Positions 36,161-45,781 of a stretch of 64,000 nt of DNA are shown here, piece by piece. The position numbers and the translations under genes were made by a program. Numbering within the stretch: the stretch's first letter is position 1; every line of letters starts with the position of its first letter. The notes under the pieces are model-generated. The model did not search any database. It was not told the DNA's origin and saw nothing but the letters and a program-made list of their open reading frames with translations. Origin of the DNA: Methanosaeta sp. PtaU1.Bin060 (GTDB taxonomy: Archaea > Halobacteriota > Methanosarcinia > Methanotrichales > Methanotrichaceae); assembly GCA_002067365.1 (NCBI GenBank), contig MVRK01000130.1, positions 23,328-87,327 on the forward strand. Reading direction: 5' to 3'.

Positions 36161-36940
36161 CTAATCGCGATTCATTAATTTTTTGAGGCGATTGAGGGAT
36201 CTCTTGCCCTCTTCCAGGGACCTGGACTCTGTGACTAGACGGCCGCTGTAATCATGCAGAGCCCTAGCGACCTTTTCCCAGGGTACTGTGCCGTTGCCCA
36301 CAGGCAGGTGCTCGTCCCTCTCCCCGTGATTGTCGTGTACATGCACGTGGATGACCTTCTCCTTCAGCTCCAGGAACTTTTCCAGGTTGCCGTTGGTGTT
36401 GGCGTGGCCGACATCCAGGATGAAGCCCAGGTTTTTCCTGTCAACAGTCTCTATGATGCCCTCGATCTCCTCGGGCCTTCTCCCAAGAAGTGCAGGCATA
36501 TTCACCATGTTCTCGACGGCGATCCTCATGTCCAGCTCAGCTGCGTGGTCGCATATCTGCTGCAGCCCCAGGATGTTCTGGGTCCATGCTTTATCAGGCA
36601 TCTGCATCCCCAGTGGCGAGAGGTGGCCGGGATGCACGACTGCCAGGCGCGCAAATTCGCTGGAGAGGGAAAGAGTGCTCTTCATCTGGTGTACAGTCTC
36701 CTCCCAGATCGGCTGGTTCAGACTGGCCAGGTTCAGGTCTGAGTAGGGCATGTGAACTGTGATTGTGAGCTCTGTGGCCTCTGCGATCTTCCTGGCATCA
36801 GCCAGGTTCTCAGGCGTGATCCTCTGGCGTCCCTCGTTCACGATCTCCCAGCCTGTGTATCCTAGGTCCTCAAGCTGGTATGCCCAGTCAAACGGCCTGT
36901 CCACCAGCTTGCTGGAGGAGAAGCTGAAAAGCCCTTTCAA
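36161..36940 (-). CDS. Sugar phosphate isomerase/epimerase (xylose-isomerase-like TIM barrel)
   Basis: About 259 residues of the AP-endonuclease-2/xylose-isomerase-like TIM-barrel family. Metal ligands are visible in IAVENMVNMPAL (Glu), FILDVGHANTNG (Asp, His) and VIHVHVHDNHGERDEHLPVG (His, Asp, His), ending GRLVTESRSLEEG (Glu). Substrate not predictable. TTG 36940 is chosen because GAGGGG lies five bases before it; GTG 36964 would add eight residues. Last gene of an aRF1-UPF0201-TIM operon. Confidence 0.8.
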   Translation of the reverse strand: MKGLFSFSSSKLVDRPFDWAYQLEDLGYTGWEIVNEGRQRITPENLADARKIAEATELTITVHMPYSDLNLASLNQPIWEETVHQMKSTLSLSSEFARLAVVHPGHLSPLGMQMPDKAWTQNILGLQQICDHAAELDMRIAVENMVNMPALLGRRPEEIEGIIETVDRKNLGFILDVGHANTNGNLEKFLELKEKVIHVHVHDNHGERDEHLPVGNGTVPWEKVARALHDYSGRLVTESRSLEEGKRSLNRLKKLMNRD

Positions 36941-36973
36941 GCGATCCCCTCTCGCCCCATCCACCGAATCCCA

Positions 36974-37414
36974 TCAAAATGCTTCCTCAATCCTGCCAAC
37001 CTCCTGGCCTTCGAGATCGATTTCCACCAATGGCACGCCATCTCTCGTCTCAGGAGCAAGCCAATCCACCAGCCTCTCTGCGCCTGTGATCTGCACGTGC
37101 AGAGAGCCGAGAGGCTCCTCATCCGGCGGGAAGCTGATGATGCCCATGAGGGCTGCCTGCTTGCTCAGGCGGAACTGTACAGTATTCCCAATGCTGCCAT
37201 TCAGCATGACCGACCTGGCTGTATCAAGAATCCTCTGCTTGCGCAAAAGCTCATGAAAGTTCTTCAGGGATTCATGCCCATCATAAGCATCAATCCTGTC
37301 GCCCCTTATGTCCATGATAAGTCCGGGAAATATGTTCTCTATGGCAGAGACGACCTTCTCCACGCGTTCTGTCGGCCTGACACTGACGTATAAAGAAACC
37401 TCGACCGTTCTCAT
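36974..37414 (-). CDS. UPF0201-family RNA-binding-like protein
   Basis: 146 residues from ATG 37414 (MRTVEVSLYVSVRPTERVEK). The VEKVVSAIENIFPG helix and RILDTARSVML segment, then GIISFPPDEEPLGSLHV, match the archaeal UPF0201 family, small alpha/beta proteins with an RNA-binding-like fold; function unknown. Starts five bases after the aRF1 stop, so coupled to it. The in-frame region upstream of ATG 37414 lies within aRF1 and is not translated here. Confidence 0.85.
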   Translation of the reverse strand: MRTVEVSLYVSVRPTERVEKVVSAIENIFPGLIMDIRGDRIDAYDGHESLKNFHELLRKQRILDTARSVMLNGSIGNTVQFRLSKQAALMGIISFPPDEEPLGSLHVQITGAERLVDWLAPETRDGVPLVEIDLEGQEVGRIEEAF

Positions 37415-37419
37415 CGCTC

Positions 37420-38661
37420 CTAGATGTGGCTGGTCTTGTATCTCAGGATGGCGGCGATGCCGCCGAATGCCTTGTACAGCTGCGCTCCCTCCTCGAACTC
37501 TGAGGAGATGATCTTGACTGTGGCCCCACACTGGTCTGCCAGCTTTGACAGATCTGAGACTATATCCTCCTCGCTGGCGATGCAGAGCTGGCTTCCGCAC
37601 TTGGGGCAGTTCCCCAGCGGGGCTGAAGCCCCGGAGCGTGTCTGGCTCTCAGAAAAGTCGCAGCTCCTGTTGGTGCAGGCGATCTGGGCTCTTGTCTTGC
37701 GCAGATCCTCGGAGAGAAGCAGGACCTCTACAGCACCCAATTCCAGGTTGTGGCGCACCTCCATCTCGCCATAGGCCGCCAGCCCTTTGTCGCTCACCAG
37801 CTCCTTCATGAACCTGCGCATGACGAGCTTGTCCTGGGTCAGCTCCAGGTCCAGAAGTCTGTCCTGTGCGGCATCCACCAGCTCGTATAATCCCGACTCA
37901 TCTGTATATGAGATATCCACGGCGTCGAGCACCTTGCGCTGTAGCTCATGGTGCAGGAAGCCGCCATCGATGAACTCCTCCTTTGTCGGGGACGGCCCGC
38001 CTATGAGGATGCCCTGCAGATCCTTTGGATCAATGGCGAGAAAGGCATCGTTGGCGGACTCGCCTATGCGACCGTAGAAGTCATGAATGGCGATCAGCCG
38101 GAGCTGCTGGAACCTGTGACTGGATTGCCCGCCCTTGCGCTGCTTTCCTGGGACTGTGGAAGTCAAATGCTTCAGGGGCTCTATGTACTTGCCCTTCAGG
38201 ACTCCGATGGTTGCCTCGCGTCTGTCCAGGACTATGAGCCCAAAGGTCTTCTTATCTGCCAGCATCTCCTCTAGGGGTTCGAGAAGGAAGGAGGAGTCGC
38301 AGTGATACCTGTATGTGATGATGGGGTCGGGCGGCTCCAGGGCCACGCTGTACATCTCAGTCTTGTTGGCCCCGACGTCAACGCTTCCGATGAAAAGGAC
38401 AACACCGTTTGGCGGCGGCTTGGGGATGAGCTTTAACCTCGACATGGCAGACTCGAGGGAGCCCTGCACGCTGAGCCTCGTAACCCTGGACTTGATGTTG
38501 GCGGCCTGACCATACTCCTCACGAAGCTGAGCAGTGACATCGGAGATCTGCTTGTCGGGAGGAATGTAGAGCGAGATGAGCTCAGTGCCCCTGCCCGTCT
38601 TGGACCGAAGATTGTCGAGAAGACGTTTGAACTCGTATTTTTCCTGTGCAGTGAACTCCAT
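37420..38661 (-). CDS. prf1: Peptide chain release factor aRF1
   Basis: Terminates translation at all three stop codons with the archaeal aEF1A-type GTPase. About 413 residues from ATG 38661 (MEFTAQEKYEFKRLLDNLRS). Codon-recognition motif NIKSR (AANIKSRVTR), the peptidyl-hydrolysis GGQ (GKQRKGGQSSHRFQQ, ~residues 165-180), and the C-terminal zinc-type Cys pairs (CTNRSCD, CPKCGSQ) are present. ATG 38694 would add a non-conserved leader. Head of the operon with UPF0201. Confidence 0.95.
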   Translation of the reverse strand: MEFTAQEKYEFKRLLDNLRSKTGRGTELISLYIPPDKQISDVTAQLREEYGQAANIKSRVTRLSVQGSLESAMSRLKLIPKPPPNGVVLFIGSVDVGANKTEMYSVALEPPDPIITYRYHCDSSFLLEPLEEMLADKKTFGLIVLDRREATIGVLKGKYIEPLKHLTSTVPGKQRKGGQSSHRFQQLRLIAIHDFYGRIGESANDAFLAIDPKDLQGILIGGPSPTKEEFIDGGFLHHELQRKVLDAVDISYTDESGLYELVDAAQDRLLDLELTQDKLVMRRFMKELVSDKGLAAYGEMEVRHNLELGAVEVLLLSEDLRKTRAQIACTNRSCDFSESQTRSGASAPLGNCPKCGSQLCIASEEDIVSDLSKLADQCGATVKIISSEFEEGAQLYKAFGGIAAILRYKTSHI

Positions 38662-38906
38662 TTCTGCGAATCTCCAAAAAATGCTCACGGCCAAGATATA
38701 AAAGGCTTCTTCAGGTGGACATCGACCCTTTTGAGGAGCCGGCCTGTTATTATCTATATCTAAATTATTCTTATAAAATTTAGTTATTATGCATCAAATG
38801 TTTTTACGGTATCATGATCCTAGCGTTATCTGTAGATCGGATGATAGAAATGAAAGAATTTATGATATTCAAAAACTATATAAAGATATAAGTTATCTTA
38901 TCTCCC

Positions 38907-41249
38907 ATGGACCAATTGGTTGTTCTTCAGGAGATTTATCTGTCACACTTCAAGGGGGCGAAGGACCTTGAAAGCATCGATCCAGGAGCCATCGAGGGCA
39001 GCTGTCCGGAACTCATAGCCCAGCTTCTCGAGGGCTCCAAGAAAGGACATATTGAGGAGGCAGTCTGCCTCAAGCTGGCGGATCGCCTTGAGGACGTCTT
39101 CGAGATCAAGCGGCTGGGAGACATCTGCCGCGAGGCGGGGCTCTTCGGCATCTCAATCACGTCCTACAACAAGGCCCTCTCCCTATGCAACGACGAGAGC
39201 ATTCGCTCAGTCCTTTTCAACAACCTGGGCCAGGCCTACGCCCGCCAGGGAGACACTGCCCGCGCTGTCGTATACTATCAGAAAGCAGTCGATGGCTTCG
39301 AGCGCACAGGAGACGCAACTGGGCTTGGGCACGTATTGGGCAATCTGGGCGCTGCCCAGAGGCTTGCAGGAGACTGGGACCGGGCCATAGAGAGCTCCTA
39401 CAGAGGCCTGAAGATCTTCGAGGAGGCGAAGGACGAGCTGGGCGTCGCCAGGCTGACTGGAAGCCTCGCAAGGGTCTACTTCGAGATGGGAGAGAGCGAT
39501 CTGGCTGCCAGATACTTCGAGAGGGCGCTGAAGGACTTTCAGAGGCTCGGAGACAAGAAGAGCGCTGCCCGAGTTCTGGACTGGCTGGGAAGGATCGCCC
39601 AGGAAAAAAAGGACTGGGAGAAGTCGCTATCTTGCTTCCACGAGAGCCTCTCTCTCCTGGAGGAGATGGGCCAAAGTCAGAGCGCAGGAGTGGTTCTCTG
39701 CTCTCTTGGAAGGACGCAGCTGGAGATGGGGGAGGCAAAATCGGCTCGTGAGTCCCTGGAAAGGGCTGCACAGCTGGTGCCTAAATCCATGCAGCCCGCT
39801 CATCAGAACGTCCTCTCTGCCCTCGCTGCGACCTACAGCGCCCTCGCAAAGGATAGCATCGAGAAGGCGGAGAGCACAGCTGAGGGGGAAGGCCAGAAAG
39901 AGGCTTCCCGGGCATCGGAGTTCTATGCTCTGGCCTCGGATCGATATTTGGAACTCGCTCAAGCCCTTAAGGTCGATAATCCTGATGTCAGAGTGGCAGC
40001 TGAGATAACTAAAAGCCGATCATATCTTTCGGGACTTGATGGCAGTCCCACAGACGCTGAGGCTCTGGCCCTTGTGGAGAAGGCGGCAGCCGCCCTAAAG
40101 AGCGCTGAGCGAAGCGCCACAGGCACCAAGAAGGGCGAGATCGAAGGGCTACAGAGGACGCTTGCCGGGATGAGGGAGGCATGGTCAGTCGGACTGATGG
40201 AGAGGGAGCCATGGAAGCTCATGAAGTCAGTCTCAAATGCCGCTGAGTTCCTCCAGGGAGGATGCACCGAATCCTGCGAGGCCGAGGGATCTCTCTGCAT
40301 GGCGCTGAAGAGCCTGAGCGCAAGCATGGAGGCGGAGAGGGCCAGAAAGGATCCGCTTGAGAAGCTTGAGGAGGCGGCAGGCCATCTGCGCCATGCAGAG
40401 GAGAGCTTCATGGCGGAGGGTACAGAGGACGTACGACGCAGAGGTCAGAGGATCGGCGAGGCGGCAGGGATCATCGAGGGGCTGGCAGGCAGAGAAAAAC
40501 AGCAGGGCGGCCAGGAGGCTTCTTCGAGCACAGCCGACATTATGAGGTATAAGCCGCAGAAAGATGCCATCCTTCTCATTGCGAAGGTCCTTATGAACAG
40601 AGCCCTCTTTGAGATCGATGATACCTCCACAAGCCTCAGATGGGATGAGGCGCTCAATCTGACGGGAAGTCTCGCGAGACCATCAGGAGGCCAGGATGCT
40701 GAATGTGTGGCAGCGGAGGCCGAGCCGCAGGTCATCTCAAGGGATGCCCTTCCCGTACTGGAGCTTTCAGCAGATGGCGGCCAGGATGCTGCAGAAGAGG
40801 CGATCGCGGCGGGGGTGCTGGATATAACTGAGGAGGATGGAGAAGAGATCGACGCTGCAGGCTATCTCTTCTCCGGGGCCATCTGTTCTGTGGGGAACCG
40901 TCTTGTCCCTGTGAGGGCGGGCATAGGGCGATCATCCTCGGCTCAACTCCTGCTCAAGCCAGAGAAGGCGCTGGCTAGAACCTTTGAGTTCTTTGAGCCC
41001 GCGCTTCAGAAGATCCCTGATGCATCCGGGATCACGAGATATGAAAGCGGCGGCGCGAAGAGGGCTTCGAACTCAGGCTTTGCTGGGCTTATCTCAGGCG
41101 CGCGATTTCGGATCTCGTCCATCGCCTCAAGGGTGGCTGAGGGCAAGGAGAGGCTTTTTAGCAGAAGTAATGCTCTGAAGCTCATCAAGGCGCTCTTGGT
41201 GGTGATCTTCCTGCTTTTAGCGATAGAGGCGATACTATATTTGATATAG
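38907..41249 (+). CDS. TPR-repeat protein with C-terminal membrane anchor
   Basis: 780 residues. Residues ~70-330 hold about six TPR units (e.g. VLFNNLGQAYARQGDTARAV, GLGHVLGNLGAAQRLAGDWD, VARLTGSLARVYFEMGESDL, AARVLDWLGRIAQEKKDWEK, SLGRTQLEMGEAKSARESLE). A long helical middle follows, a region near residues 580-660 of acidic character, and the very C-terminus is a single hydrophobic helix (ALLVVIFLLLAIEAILYLI), giving a tail-anchored scaffold with the TPRs in the cytoplasm. Partners unknown. TATA-like ACTATATAAAG at 38876-38886 precedes the ATG by only about 20 bp, implying an almost leaderless message. Confidence 0.85.
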   Translation: MDQLVVLQEIYLSHFKGAKDLESIDPGAIEGSCPELIAQLLEGSKKGHIEEAVCLKLADRLEDVFEIKRLGDICREAGLFGISITSYNKALSLCNDESIRSVLFNNLGQAYARQGDTARAVVYYQKAVDGFERTGDATGLGHVLGNLGAAQRLAGDWDRAIESSYRGLKIFEEAKDELGVARLTGSLARVYFEMGESDLAARYFERALKDFQRLGDKKSAARVLDWLGRIAQEKKDWEKSLSCFHESLSLLEEMGQSQSAGVVLCSLGRTQLEMGEAKSARESLERAAQLVPKSMQPAHQNVLSALAATYSALAKDSIEKAESTAEGEGQKEASRASEFYALASDRYLELAQALKVDNPDVRVAAEITKSRSYLSGLDGSPTDAEALALVEKAAAALKSAERSATGTKKGEIEGLQRTLAGMREAWSVGLMEREPWKLMKSVSNAAEFLQGGCTESCEAEGSLCMALKSLSASMEAERARKDPLEKLEEAAGHLRHAEESFMAEGTEDVRRRGQRIGEAAGIIEGLAGREKQQGGQEASSSTADIMRYKPQKDAILLIAKVLMNRALFEIDDTSTSLRWDEALNLTGSLARPSGGQDAECVAAEAEPQVISRDALPVLELSADGGQDAAEEAIAAGVLDITEEDGEEIDAAGYLFSGAICSVGNRLVPVRAGIGRSSSAQLLLKPEKALARTFEFFEPALQKIPDASGITRYESGGAKRASNSGFAGLISGARFRISSIASRVAEGKERLFSRSNALKLIKALLVVIFLLLAIEAILYLI

Positions 41250-41277
41250 TTTCAGGGGCATTCAAAGAAGTTGCCTG

Positions 41278-41868
41278 ATGAAAAAGAAGCAGCTGGAGAT
41301 ATTGCTGGAAGGCCTTGAAGGCTTCAGAGACCCTGTTCCTGAGCGTGAACAGTATGTCACGCCCGCAAGGGTCGCGGCCGAGATGCTCTACCTGGCGTAT
41401 CTGCATGGTGATCTCGGAGTGGTCTGTGACCTGGGTTGCGGAACAGGCACTCTTGCGGTGGGCGCGGCGCTCCTGGGGGCCAGAGCCATAGGCGTGGAGA
41501 TCGACGCAGGGGCTCTGGCTGTGGCCAGGAGCAATGCAGGGAAGCTGGGCGTCGATGTGGATTTCGTCCGGGGCGATGTGAGTTCGATCGGCCTTCGTGA
41601 AATCGAGACGGTTATCATGAATCCTCCCTTCGGAGCCCAGAGGGCGAGCCAGGGCGACAGGGCATTTCTCAAGAAGGCTCTGGAGACTGCAAAGGTGATC
41701 TATTCCCTGCATAACCGGGGAAGCGAAGGTTTCATTAGAAGGTTTGTAGAACCTTGTGTAGTTCAGGAGATCCATCGCATTCCCTTTCCGCTGAAGAGAT
41801 GCTTTGAATTCCACAAGAGCGACGTCAGGACCATCGAGGTTGAGCTTTACAGAATAGAATGCCAGTAA
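41278..41868 (+). CDS. METTL5-like RNA N6-adenine methyltransferase
   Basis: 196 residues. VCDLGCGTGTLAVGAALLGA is the SAM loop, GVEIDAGALAVARSNA motif II, and VIMNPPFGAQ the NPPF catalytic motif of N6-adenine methylation. The N-terminal LEGFRDPVPEREQYVTPARV is typical of METTL5-type archaeal enzymes that modify small-subunit rRNA. Begins 28 bp after the TPR gene and precedes csl4/rpoL, a conserved archaeal neighbourhood. Confidence 0.88.
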   Translation: MKKKQLEILLEGLEGFRDPVPEREQYVTPARVAAEMLYLAYLHGDLGVVCDLGCGTGTLAVGAALLGARAIGVEIDAGALAVARSNAGKLGVDVDFVRGDVSSIGLREIETVIMNPPFGAQRASQGDRAFLKKALETAKVIYSLHNRGSEGFIRRFVEPCVVQEIHRIPFPLKRCFEFHKSDVRTIEVELYRIECQ

Positions 41869-41970
41869 ATTGATGCGATGGAAGCCCTGAGAGCTGAAAC
41901 TGCTTGCGCGCAAAGCTTTAACTTGTGACGCGAGCAACCGAGCATATTGATGGTAATAGAGGAATAGATT

Positions 41971-42528
41971 ATGGAAGGCAGTTTTGTGCTCCCTGGTGAT
42001 GTGGTGGGGTCCTCCGAGGAATTCGTTCCAGGAGATTGCACCTACGCCAGGGGAGGAACGATCTTTGCTTCGACTACGGGCTTGATCAGGATAGATCCCA
42101 AGACCCGAGCGGCCAGCGTCATGCCCAAGGCAAATGCCCCTGTCAAACTCTGCCATGGGGATATAGTGGTGGGCGAGGTCATCGATATGAAGGAGAGCCT
42201 TGTGATACTCTCCCTCGCCTTTAAGAAAGGATTTGAGAACAGGCCCCTCTCGGACGAGGAGGCCACCATCCACATCTCCAATGTGAGGAACTCCTACGTC
42301 AAGGACCTTCGCCACCTCTTCTCCATAAGGGATATAGTGAAGGCGAAGATCGTCGATGAGAGGCAGATGAGGCTTGCCACAGGAGACGAGGACCTGGGAG
42401 TAATCAAGGCCTACTGCAACAGATGCATGACGTCCCTTCGGAGAAAGGATGGAAAGCTGGTCTGTCCTTCTTGCGGCAACACCGAGACGCGCAAGCTCAG
42501 CTCATCCTATGGACTGGGTGTGGTTTAG
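41971..42528 (+). CDS. csl4: Exosome subunit Csl4
   Basis: RNA-binding cap subunit of the archaeal exosome. 185 residues: N-terminal SFVLPGDVVGSSEEFVPG, a central S1 domain (GDIVVGEVIDMKESLVILSL, IRDIVKAKIVDERQMRLAT) and a C-terminal zinc ribbon CNRCMTSLRRKDGKLVCPSC. The last base of its TAG is the first base of the rpoL GTG start. Confidence 0.95.
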   Translation: MEGSFVLPGDVVGSSEEFVPGDCTYARGGTIFASTTGLIRIDPKTRAASVMPKANAPVKLCHGDIVVGEVIDMKESLVILSLAFKKGFENRPLSDEEATIHISNVRNSYVKDLRHLFSIRDIVKAKIVDERQMRLATGDEDLGVIKAYCNRCMTSLRRKDGKLVCPSCGNTETRKLSSSYGLGVV

Positions 42529-42803
42529 TGAATCTCAAGATCGTCAAAAAGACCGAGGATGAGATGATCCTCGAGTTCGAGGGAGATGGGCACACGCTGC
42601 TCAACCTGCTGCGCACAGAGCTTCTTGCCGACGAACGGGTACTGATGACCACCTACGACACCAAGTTCCCTATCATGGACAACCCCGTCTTCCGCCTGAA
42701 GACCAATGGCGCAGACCCAGTCGTAGTCCTGAGGGAGGCTGCCGCCCACATCATGAATCAGTGCGACGAGTTCAGCGGACTTTATGCAGCGGCTGTGAGC
42801 TAG
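42528..42803 (+). CDS. rpoL: DNA-directed RNA polymerase subunit L
   Basis: Rpb11/AC19-like assembly subunit pairing with subunit D. 91 residues from GTG 42528; EMILEFEGDGHTLLNLLRTE is the family signature, then NPVFRLKTNGADPVVVLREA. The start overlaps the csl4 stop by one base. An ATG at 42423 in the same frame lies within csl4 and is rejected. Confidence 0.95.
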   Translation: MNLKIVKKTEDEMILEFEGDGHTLLNLLRTELLADERVLMTTYDTKFPIMDNPVFRLKTNGADPVVVLREAAAHIMNQCDEFSGLYAAAVS

Positions 42804-42818
42804 AGTTCTGACTTCAAA

Positions 42819-42825
42819 TTTTTTT
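42819..42825 (+). terminator. T-tract terminator after rpoL
   Basis: Seven consecutive T about 16 bases after the rpoL stop codon. Confidence 0.5.
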
Positions 42826-42918
42826 AACCATACGCCGACCCTCATGGGCTGTGGCCCGCAGACACAATAATAAAAAAAGATGAATATCTGCGGTAGTTAC
42901 ATATTTTTGGATGAACGG

Positions 42919-43075
42919 ATGAGAGTCGGAGATGCTATCAGGCTGATCTGAATCAGGCGGATGGTAAGCATTAAAGGCTGCCTCAGGCAGTTCAATCACC
43001 CCTTTGGGCAAGGTCGTGTTACGATTGCAGGCAAGCTGGATATGGATCCTTGGAAGTGCCGAACCTGTAGATGTG
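42919..43075 (+). pseudogene. Frameshifted hicA toxin gene
   Basis: From ATG 42919 the frame reads MRVGDAIRLI, then TGA; removing one T restores IESGGW, matching the HicA opening MKxGDVIRLIExxGW. After a second frame change it continues IKGCLRQFNHPFGQGRVTIAGKL (quoted part: LRQFNHPFGQGRVTIAGKL), the HicA core with RQF-HP and GRVTIAGK, and a further slip before what looks like a degraded PGTLRSILRQAGL end. At least three frame breaks make it dead. No hicB is recognisable on either side. Confidence 0.75.
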
Positions 43076-43245
43076 GCCTGGCCTGCGCAATCTGTCGAAG
43101 GGGATTTGGGCTGAAAGATCGGCGCAAGGATGGATGGGCGCGCCTGATCGCGGAACCTCGCGCGCGAGTGGGGCAGGCGCACATCGGCGCATAAAGACTG
43201 CATTTTCAGAAAGCTCTTATTCCGGCAGCTCAGACTAATTTTCGC
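43076..43245. other. GC-rich spacer before rtcA
   Basis: No gene recognised; the open frame that runs through the hicA remnant into this stretch has no family resemblance after position 43060. A TATA element for rtcA is not obvious. Confidence 0.35.
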
Positions 43246-44298
43246 ATGAGCATCTCCTTGATAGAGATAGACGGCTCCTATGGCGAGGGCGGCGGCCAGA
43301 TAGTCAGGACATCAGTCGCCCTCTCGGCAGTGACCGGAAAGGCCGTCAGGATCAAAAGGATCCGGCAGGCTCGCCCAAAGCCCGGTCTCGCACCTCAGCA
43401 TGCGCAGGCGATCCTGGCTCTCGCCCGGCTCTGCGACGGCAGGGCATCGGGGGCAGAGCCCGGCTCCACAGAGATAGTCTTCGAGCCAGGCCCGATACGC
43501 GGCGGCAGCTACAGAGTCGAGATAGGGACAGCAGGATCTGTCACCCTCCTCATGCAGTGCCTCCTGCCAGCCATGCTCAAAGCGAGCGGCTCCATCTCCC
43601 TGGAGGTTCATGGAGGAACGGATGTGAGCTGGTCGCCGACTGTCGATTACTTCAGATACATTTTCCTTCCGGCCCTGGCCAGGTTCGGCGTGAAGGCGAG
43701 CCTTGAGCTGAGGCGGCGGGGATACTACCCCCGGGGCCAGGGCTCAGTGCTCCTCGATCTCGAGCCAGGGGCCCTTGTGCCCGCCCGTCTTGAATCCCAG
43801 CTCCCTCAGCCGGGCACAAAAGAGGCGGTGCAGGGCCTCTCCCACTCCTCCAATCTCCCTATGCACGTGGCGAGGCGACAGTCTGAGGCCGCTGTGGCTC
43901 TCTTGAAGCATGCGGGCTATGAAGCACATGTGGACCTGGAGACCCTCCGGCTGCCCTCCACTGGCAGCGGAATCACCCTCTGGTCGGGCTGCAAAGGGGG
44001 ATGTGCCCTCGGAGCCCGCGGCCTGCCTGCAGAGGAAGTTGGGAAAAGGGCGGCTGATGAGCTGATCCAGGAGATGGATTCAGGCGCTTCGGTCGATATT
44101 CACCTGGCGGACCAGCTCGTGCCCTACATCGCCCTGGCTGGCGGAAGCTTCACCGTCAGGGAGGTCTCCATGCACGCGAAGACCAACATCTGGACGGCGA
44201 GGCATTTCCTGGAGACTGAAATAAATGTCGAGGAGGCCGAAGGGATCTTCAGAATCGAGGCTTTTTGGGATGACAATACATCAGTCGACCGACCCTAA
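43246..44298 (+). CDS. rtcA: RNA 3'-terminal phosphate cyclase
   Basis: Converts RNA 3'-phosphate to 2',3'-cyclic phosphate through an adenylylated histidine. 350 residues; [20 protein letters not shown] at the N-terminus, [35 protein letters not shown] and the C-terminal [15 protein letters not shown] with the nucleophilic histidine. Convergent with the MBL hydrolase; the two 3' ends overlap by four bases. Confidence 0.95.
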   Translation: MSISLIEIDGSYGEGGGQIVRTSVALSAVTGKAVRIKRIRQARPKPGLAPQHAQAILALARLCDGRASGAEPGSTEIVFEPGPIRGGSYRVEIGTAGSVTLLMQCLLPAMLKASGSISLEVHGGTDVSWSPTVDYFRYIFLPALARFGVKASLELRRRGYYPRGQGSVLLDLEPGALVPARLESQLPQPGTKEAVQGLSHSSNLPMHVARRQSEAAVALLKHAGYEAHVDLETLRLPSTGSGITLWSGCKGGCALGARGLPAEEVGKRAADELIQEMDSGASVDIHLADQLVPYIALAGGSFTVREVSMHAKTNIWTARHFLETEINVEEAEGIFRIEAFWDDNTSVDRP

Positions 44299-44978
44299 CC
44301 GCTGAACCTCTTCAGGCAGGCTTCGATGTACCTGGCGATCTTCTCGCCCCTGTAAACGCCAGCATGCCCCTCGCAGAGAACGTCCGCCCGCAGCGCTAGA
44401 AGCTTCTTCATCGACCGCCTCCACTCCTCCAGGTCCGAGCCCCAGGATGGCGAGAAAGGCCCGTGGATATCCTGGCCGAAGAGAACCTTTCCGTCGGCCG
44501 TCTCGATGACGGCAGCGATGCTTCCGGGAGTGTGCCCTGGCGTGTGCAGAAACTCGATATCGAGATCTCCCAGGCGCAGCCTCTCTGACTCTCCCTTCAG
44601 AAGCACATCCACCTTCACCGGCCTGTATTCGACTCCGTACATGCTGGCCGCCGTCAGCTCATTGTTCTCGCCCTCGATTCCAGCCCTGTCCAGCTCGTGG
44701 GCGATGACCTGGGAGCCGTAGCGCTCCTTCATAGAGGCCAGGCCGCCGATGTGGTCGATGTGGCAGTGGGTGGCGACCACATGCCAGACGGAAGCAGGCT
44801 CAAACCCGATAGACCTTATGTTGCCCTCGATCCTCTCAAGGCTGTAGCCGACTCCAGCGTCGATCTGAACCAGCTCGCTATTCGCGTCCACCAGGTAGAC
44901 GCAGCAATCCTCGGGCGCAGATAGCCCTGGCCCTCCAACGGCCCAAACCCTGTCGCAAATCGCCTTAGCCCTGCTCAA
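44295..44978 (-). CDS. MBL-fold hydrolase (glyoxalase-II-like)
   Basis: 227 residues. Metal motif [10 protein letters not shown] ([20 protein letters not shown]), then [19 protein letters not shown] and [10 protein letters not shown] and LCEGHAGVY provide the remaining ligands. Similar to archaeal hydroxyacylglutathione-hydrolase-like enzymes; thiol-ester substrate is not predictable. Start ATG 44978. Confidence 0.85.
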   Translation of the reverse strand: MSRAKAICDRVWAVGGPGLSAPEDCCVYLVDANSELVQIDAGVGYSLERIEGNIRSIGFEPASVWHVVATHCHIDHIGGLASMKERYGSQVIAHELDRAGIEGENNELTAASMYGVEYRPVKVDVLLKGESERLRLGDLDIEFLHTPGHTPGSIAAVIETADGKVLFGQDIHGPFSPSWGSDLEEWRRSMKKLLALRADVLCEGHAGVYRGEKIARYIEACLKRFSG

Positions 44979-45030
44979 CTCTCTCCCTCTTTCATGCTGC
45001 TCTTTTCACGCCTCTAAAACCCTACAGCAC

Positions 45031-45693
45031 TCATCGGTTCGCCCTCTTTTCTGCCTCCTTCCTGATGGCCCTGAGCCTGCGAATGCTGGCATAGTGCTCG
45101 GCCAGGAGTATCAGAGCAGCAGCAGCCAGGACTGCAAAGATCCTCATCATGGCCTGGGGGGCGCTCTCCTTGTAGTAGTTGACCTCGATGAACTGATGCC
45201 CGGATGTGTTCTGCCATGTGAGCACGTCGCCCGAGTCCTCTTCCATGAACTCATCGGGAGCGGGCCTCGCGATTCCCAGGAAGCGATCGCCTGTGGTGTA
45301 TCCAGGAGGAAGAATTATGCGCACCTGGCCGACGTCGTTCAGCGGGAGTATAAACTGCTGGCCCTGCTGCGGCATGAAGTAGATCAGATCACCTGTTACA
45401 TGCCTCTCGAAAGTGATGCTGTAGATGTTGCTTCCGCGCCAGAATAGATAGCTGCTGTTGAGGCCCACCCTCTTGCCCTCCTTGTCCAGAAGGGTCATGT
45501 TCTCCGCCTTCGTCTGGAGGGTGAGGTTTATTCTGCTGGCGTCGATCGGCTGGGTGACCTCCACATGGTCGCTGCCTAGGCGGTAGATTGTGCCATTGAA
45601 GCCATCGGGCTGGCCCTGTGAGATGGCCGCGAGGGCGATTAATGCTGCGAGGGCCAGCATCACCGCCCACAGCCTTCGAGGACGATCTGACAT
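45031..45693 (-). CDS. Secreted, C-terminally anchored protein of unknown function
   Basis: 220 residues from ATG 45693. A signal-type N-terminus (RRLWAVMLALAALIALAAIS), a beta-rich extracellular body with GDLIYFMPQQGQQFILPLND and RIILPPGYTTGDRFLG, then one membrane helix (RIFAVLAAAALILLAEHYA) and a basic cytoplasmic tail. A conserved archaeal family of this layout next to gltX exists (possibly DUF5803), but I cannot confirm it. The open frame extends upstream to 45876, overlapping gltX; that extension is antifamily and rejected. Lies 88 bp after gltX on the same strand. Confidence 0.65.
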   Translation of the reverse strand: MSDRPRRLWAVMLALAALIALAAISQGQPDGFNGTIYRLGSDHVEVTQPIDASRINLTLQTKAENMTLLDKEGKRVGLNSSYLFWRGSNIYSITFERHVTGDLIYFMPQQGQQFILPLNDVGQVRIILPPGYTTGDRFLGIARPAPDEFMEEDSGDVLTWQNTSGHQFIEVNYYKESAPQAMMRIFAVLAAAALILLAEHYASIRRLRAIRKEAEKRANR

Positions 45694-45781
45694 TGCTTTT
45701 TGTCGGTAATGCGCTACGACTTTATCAATGGCTCGCCAGCCGCAGAGATCCTTTGCTCTCTTGGGCTGCATTACCTGTGGC

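Noticed and set aside
41185..42315. 376-residue open frame antisense to the METTL5-like and csl4 genes
   Set aside because: Covers two confident genes on the other strand and shows no family motif.
42961..43194. 77-residue protein with a zinc-finger-like CxxCxC-x4-CxxC pattern
   Set aside because: The start of this frame is the frameshifted core of a HicA toxin and the cysteines arise from the slipped frame. Treated as part of a pseudogene.
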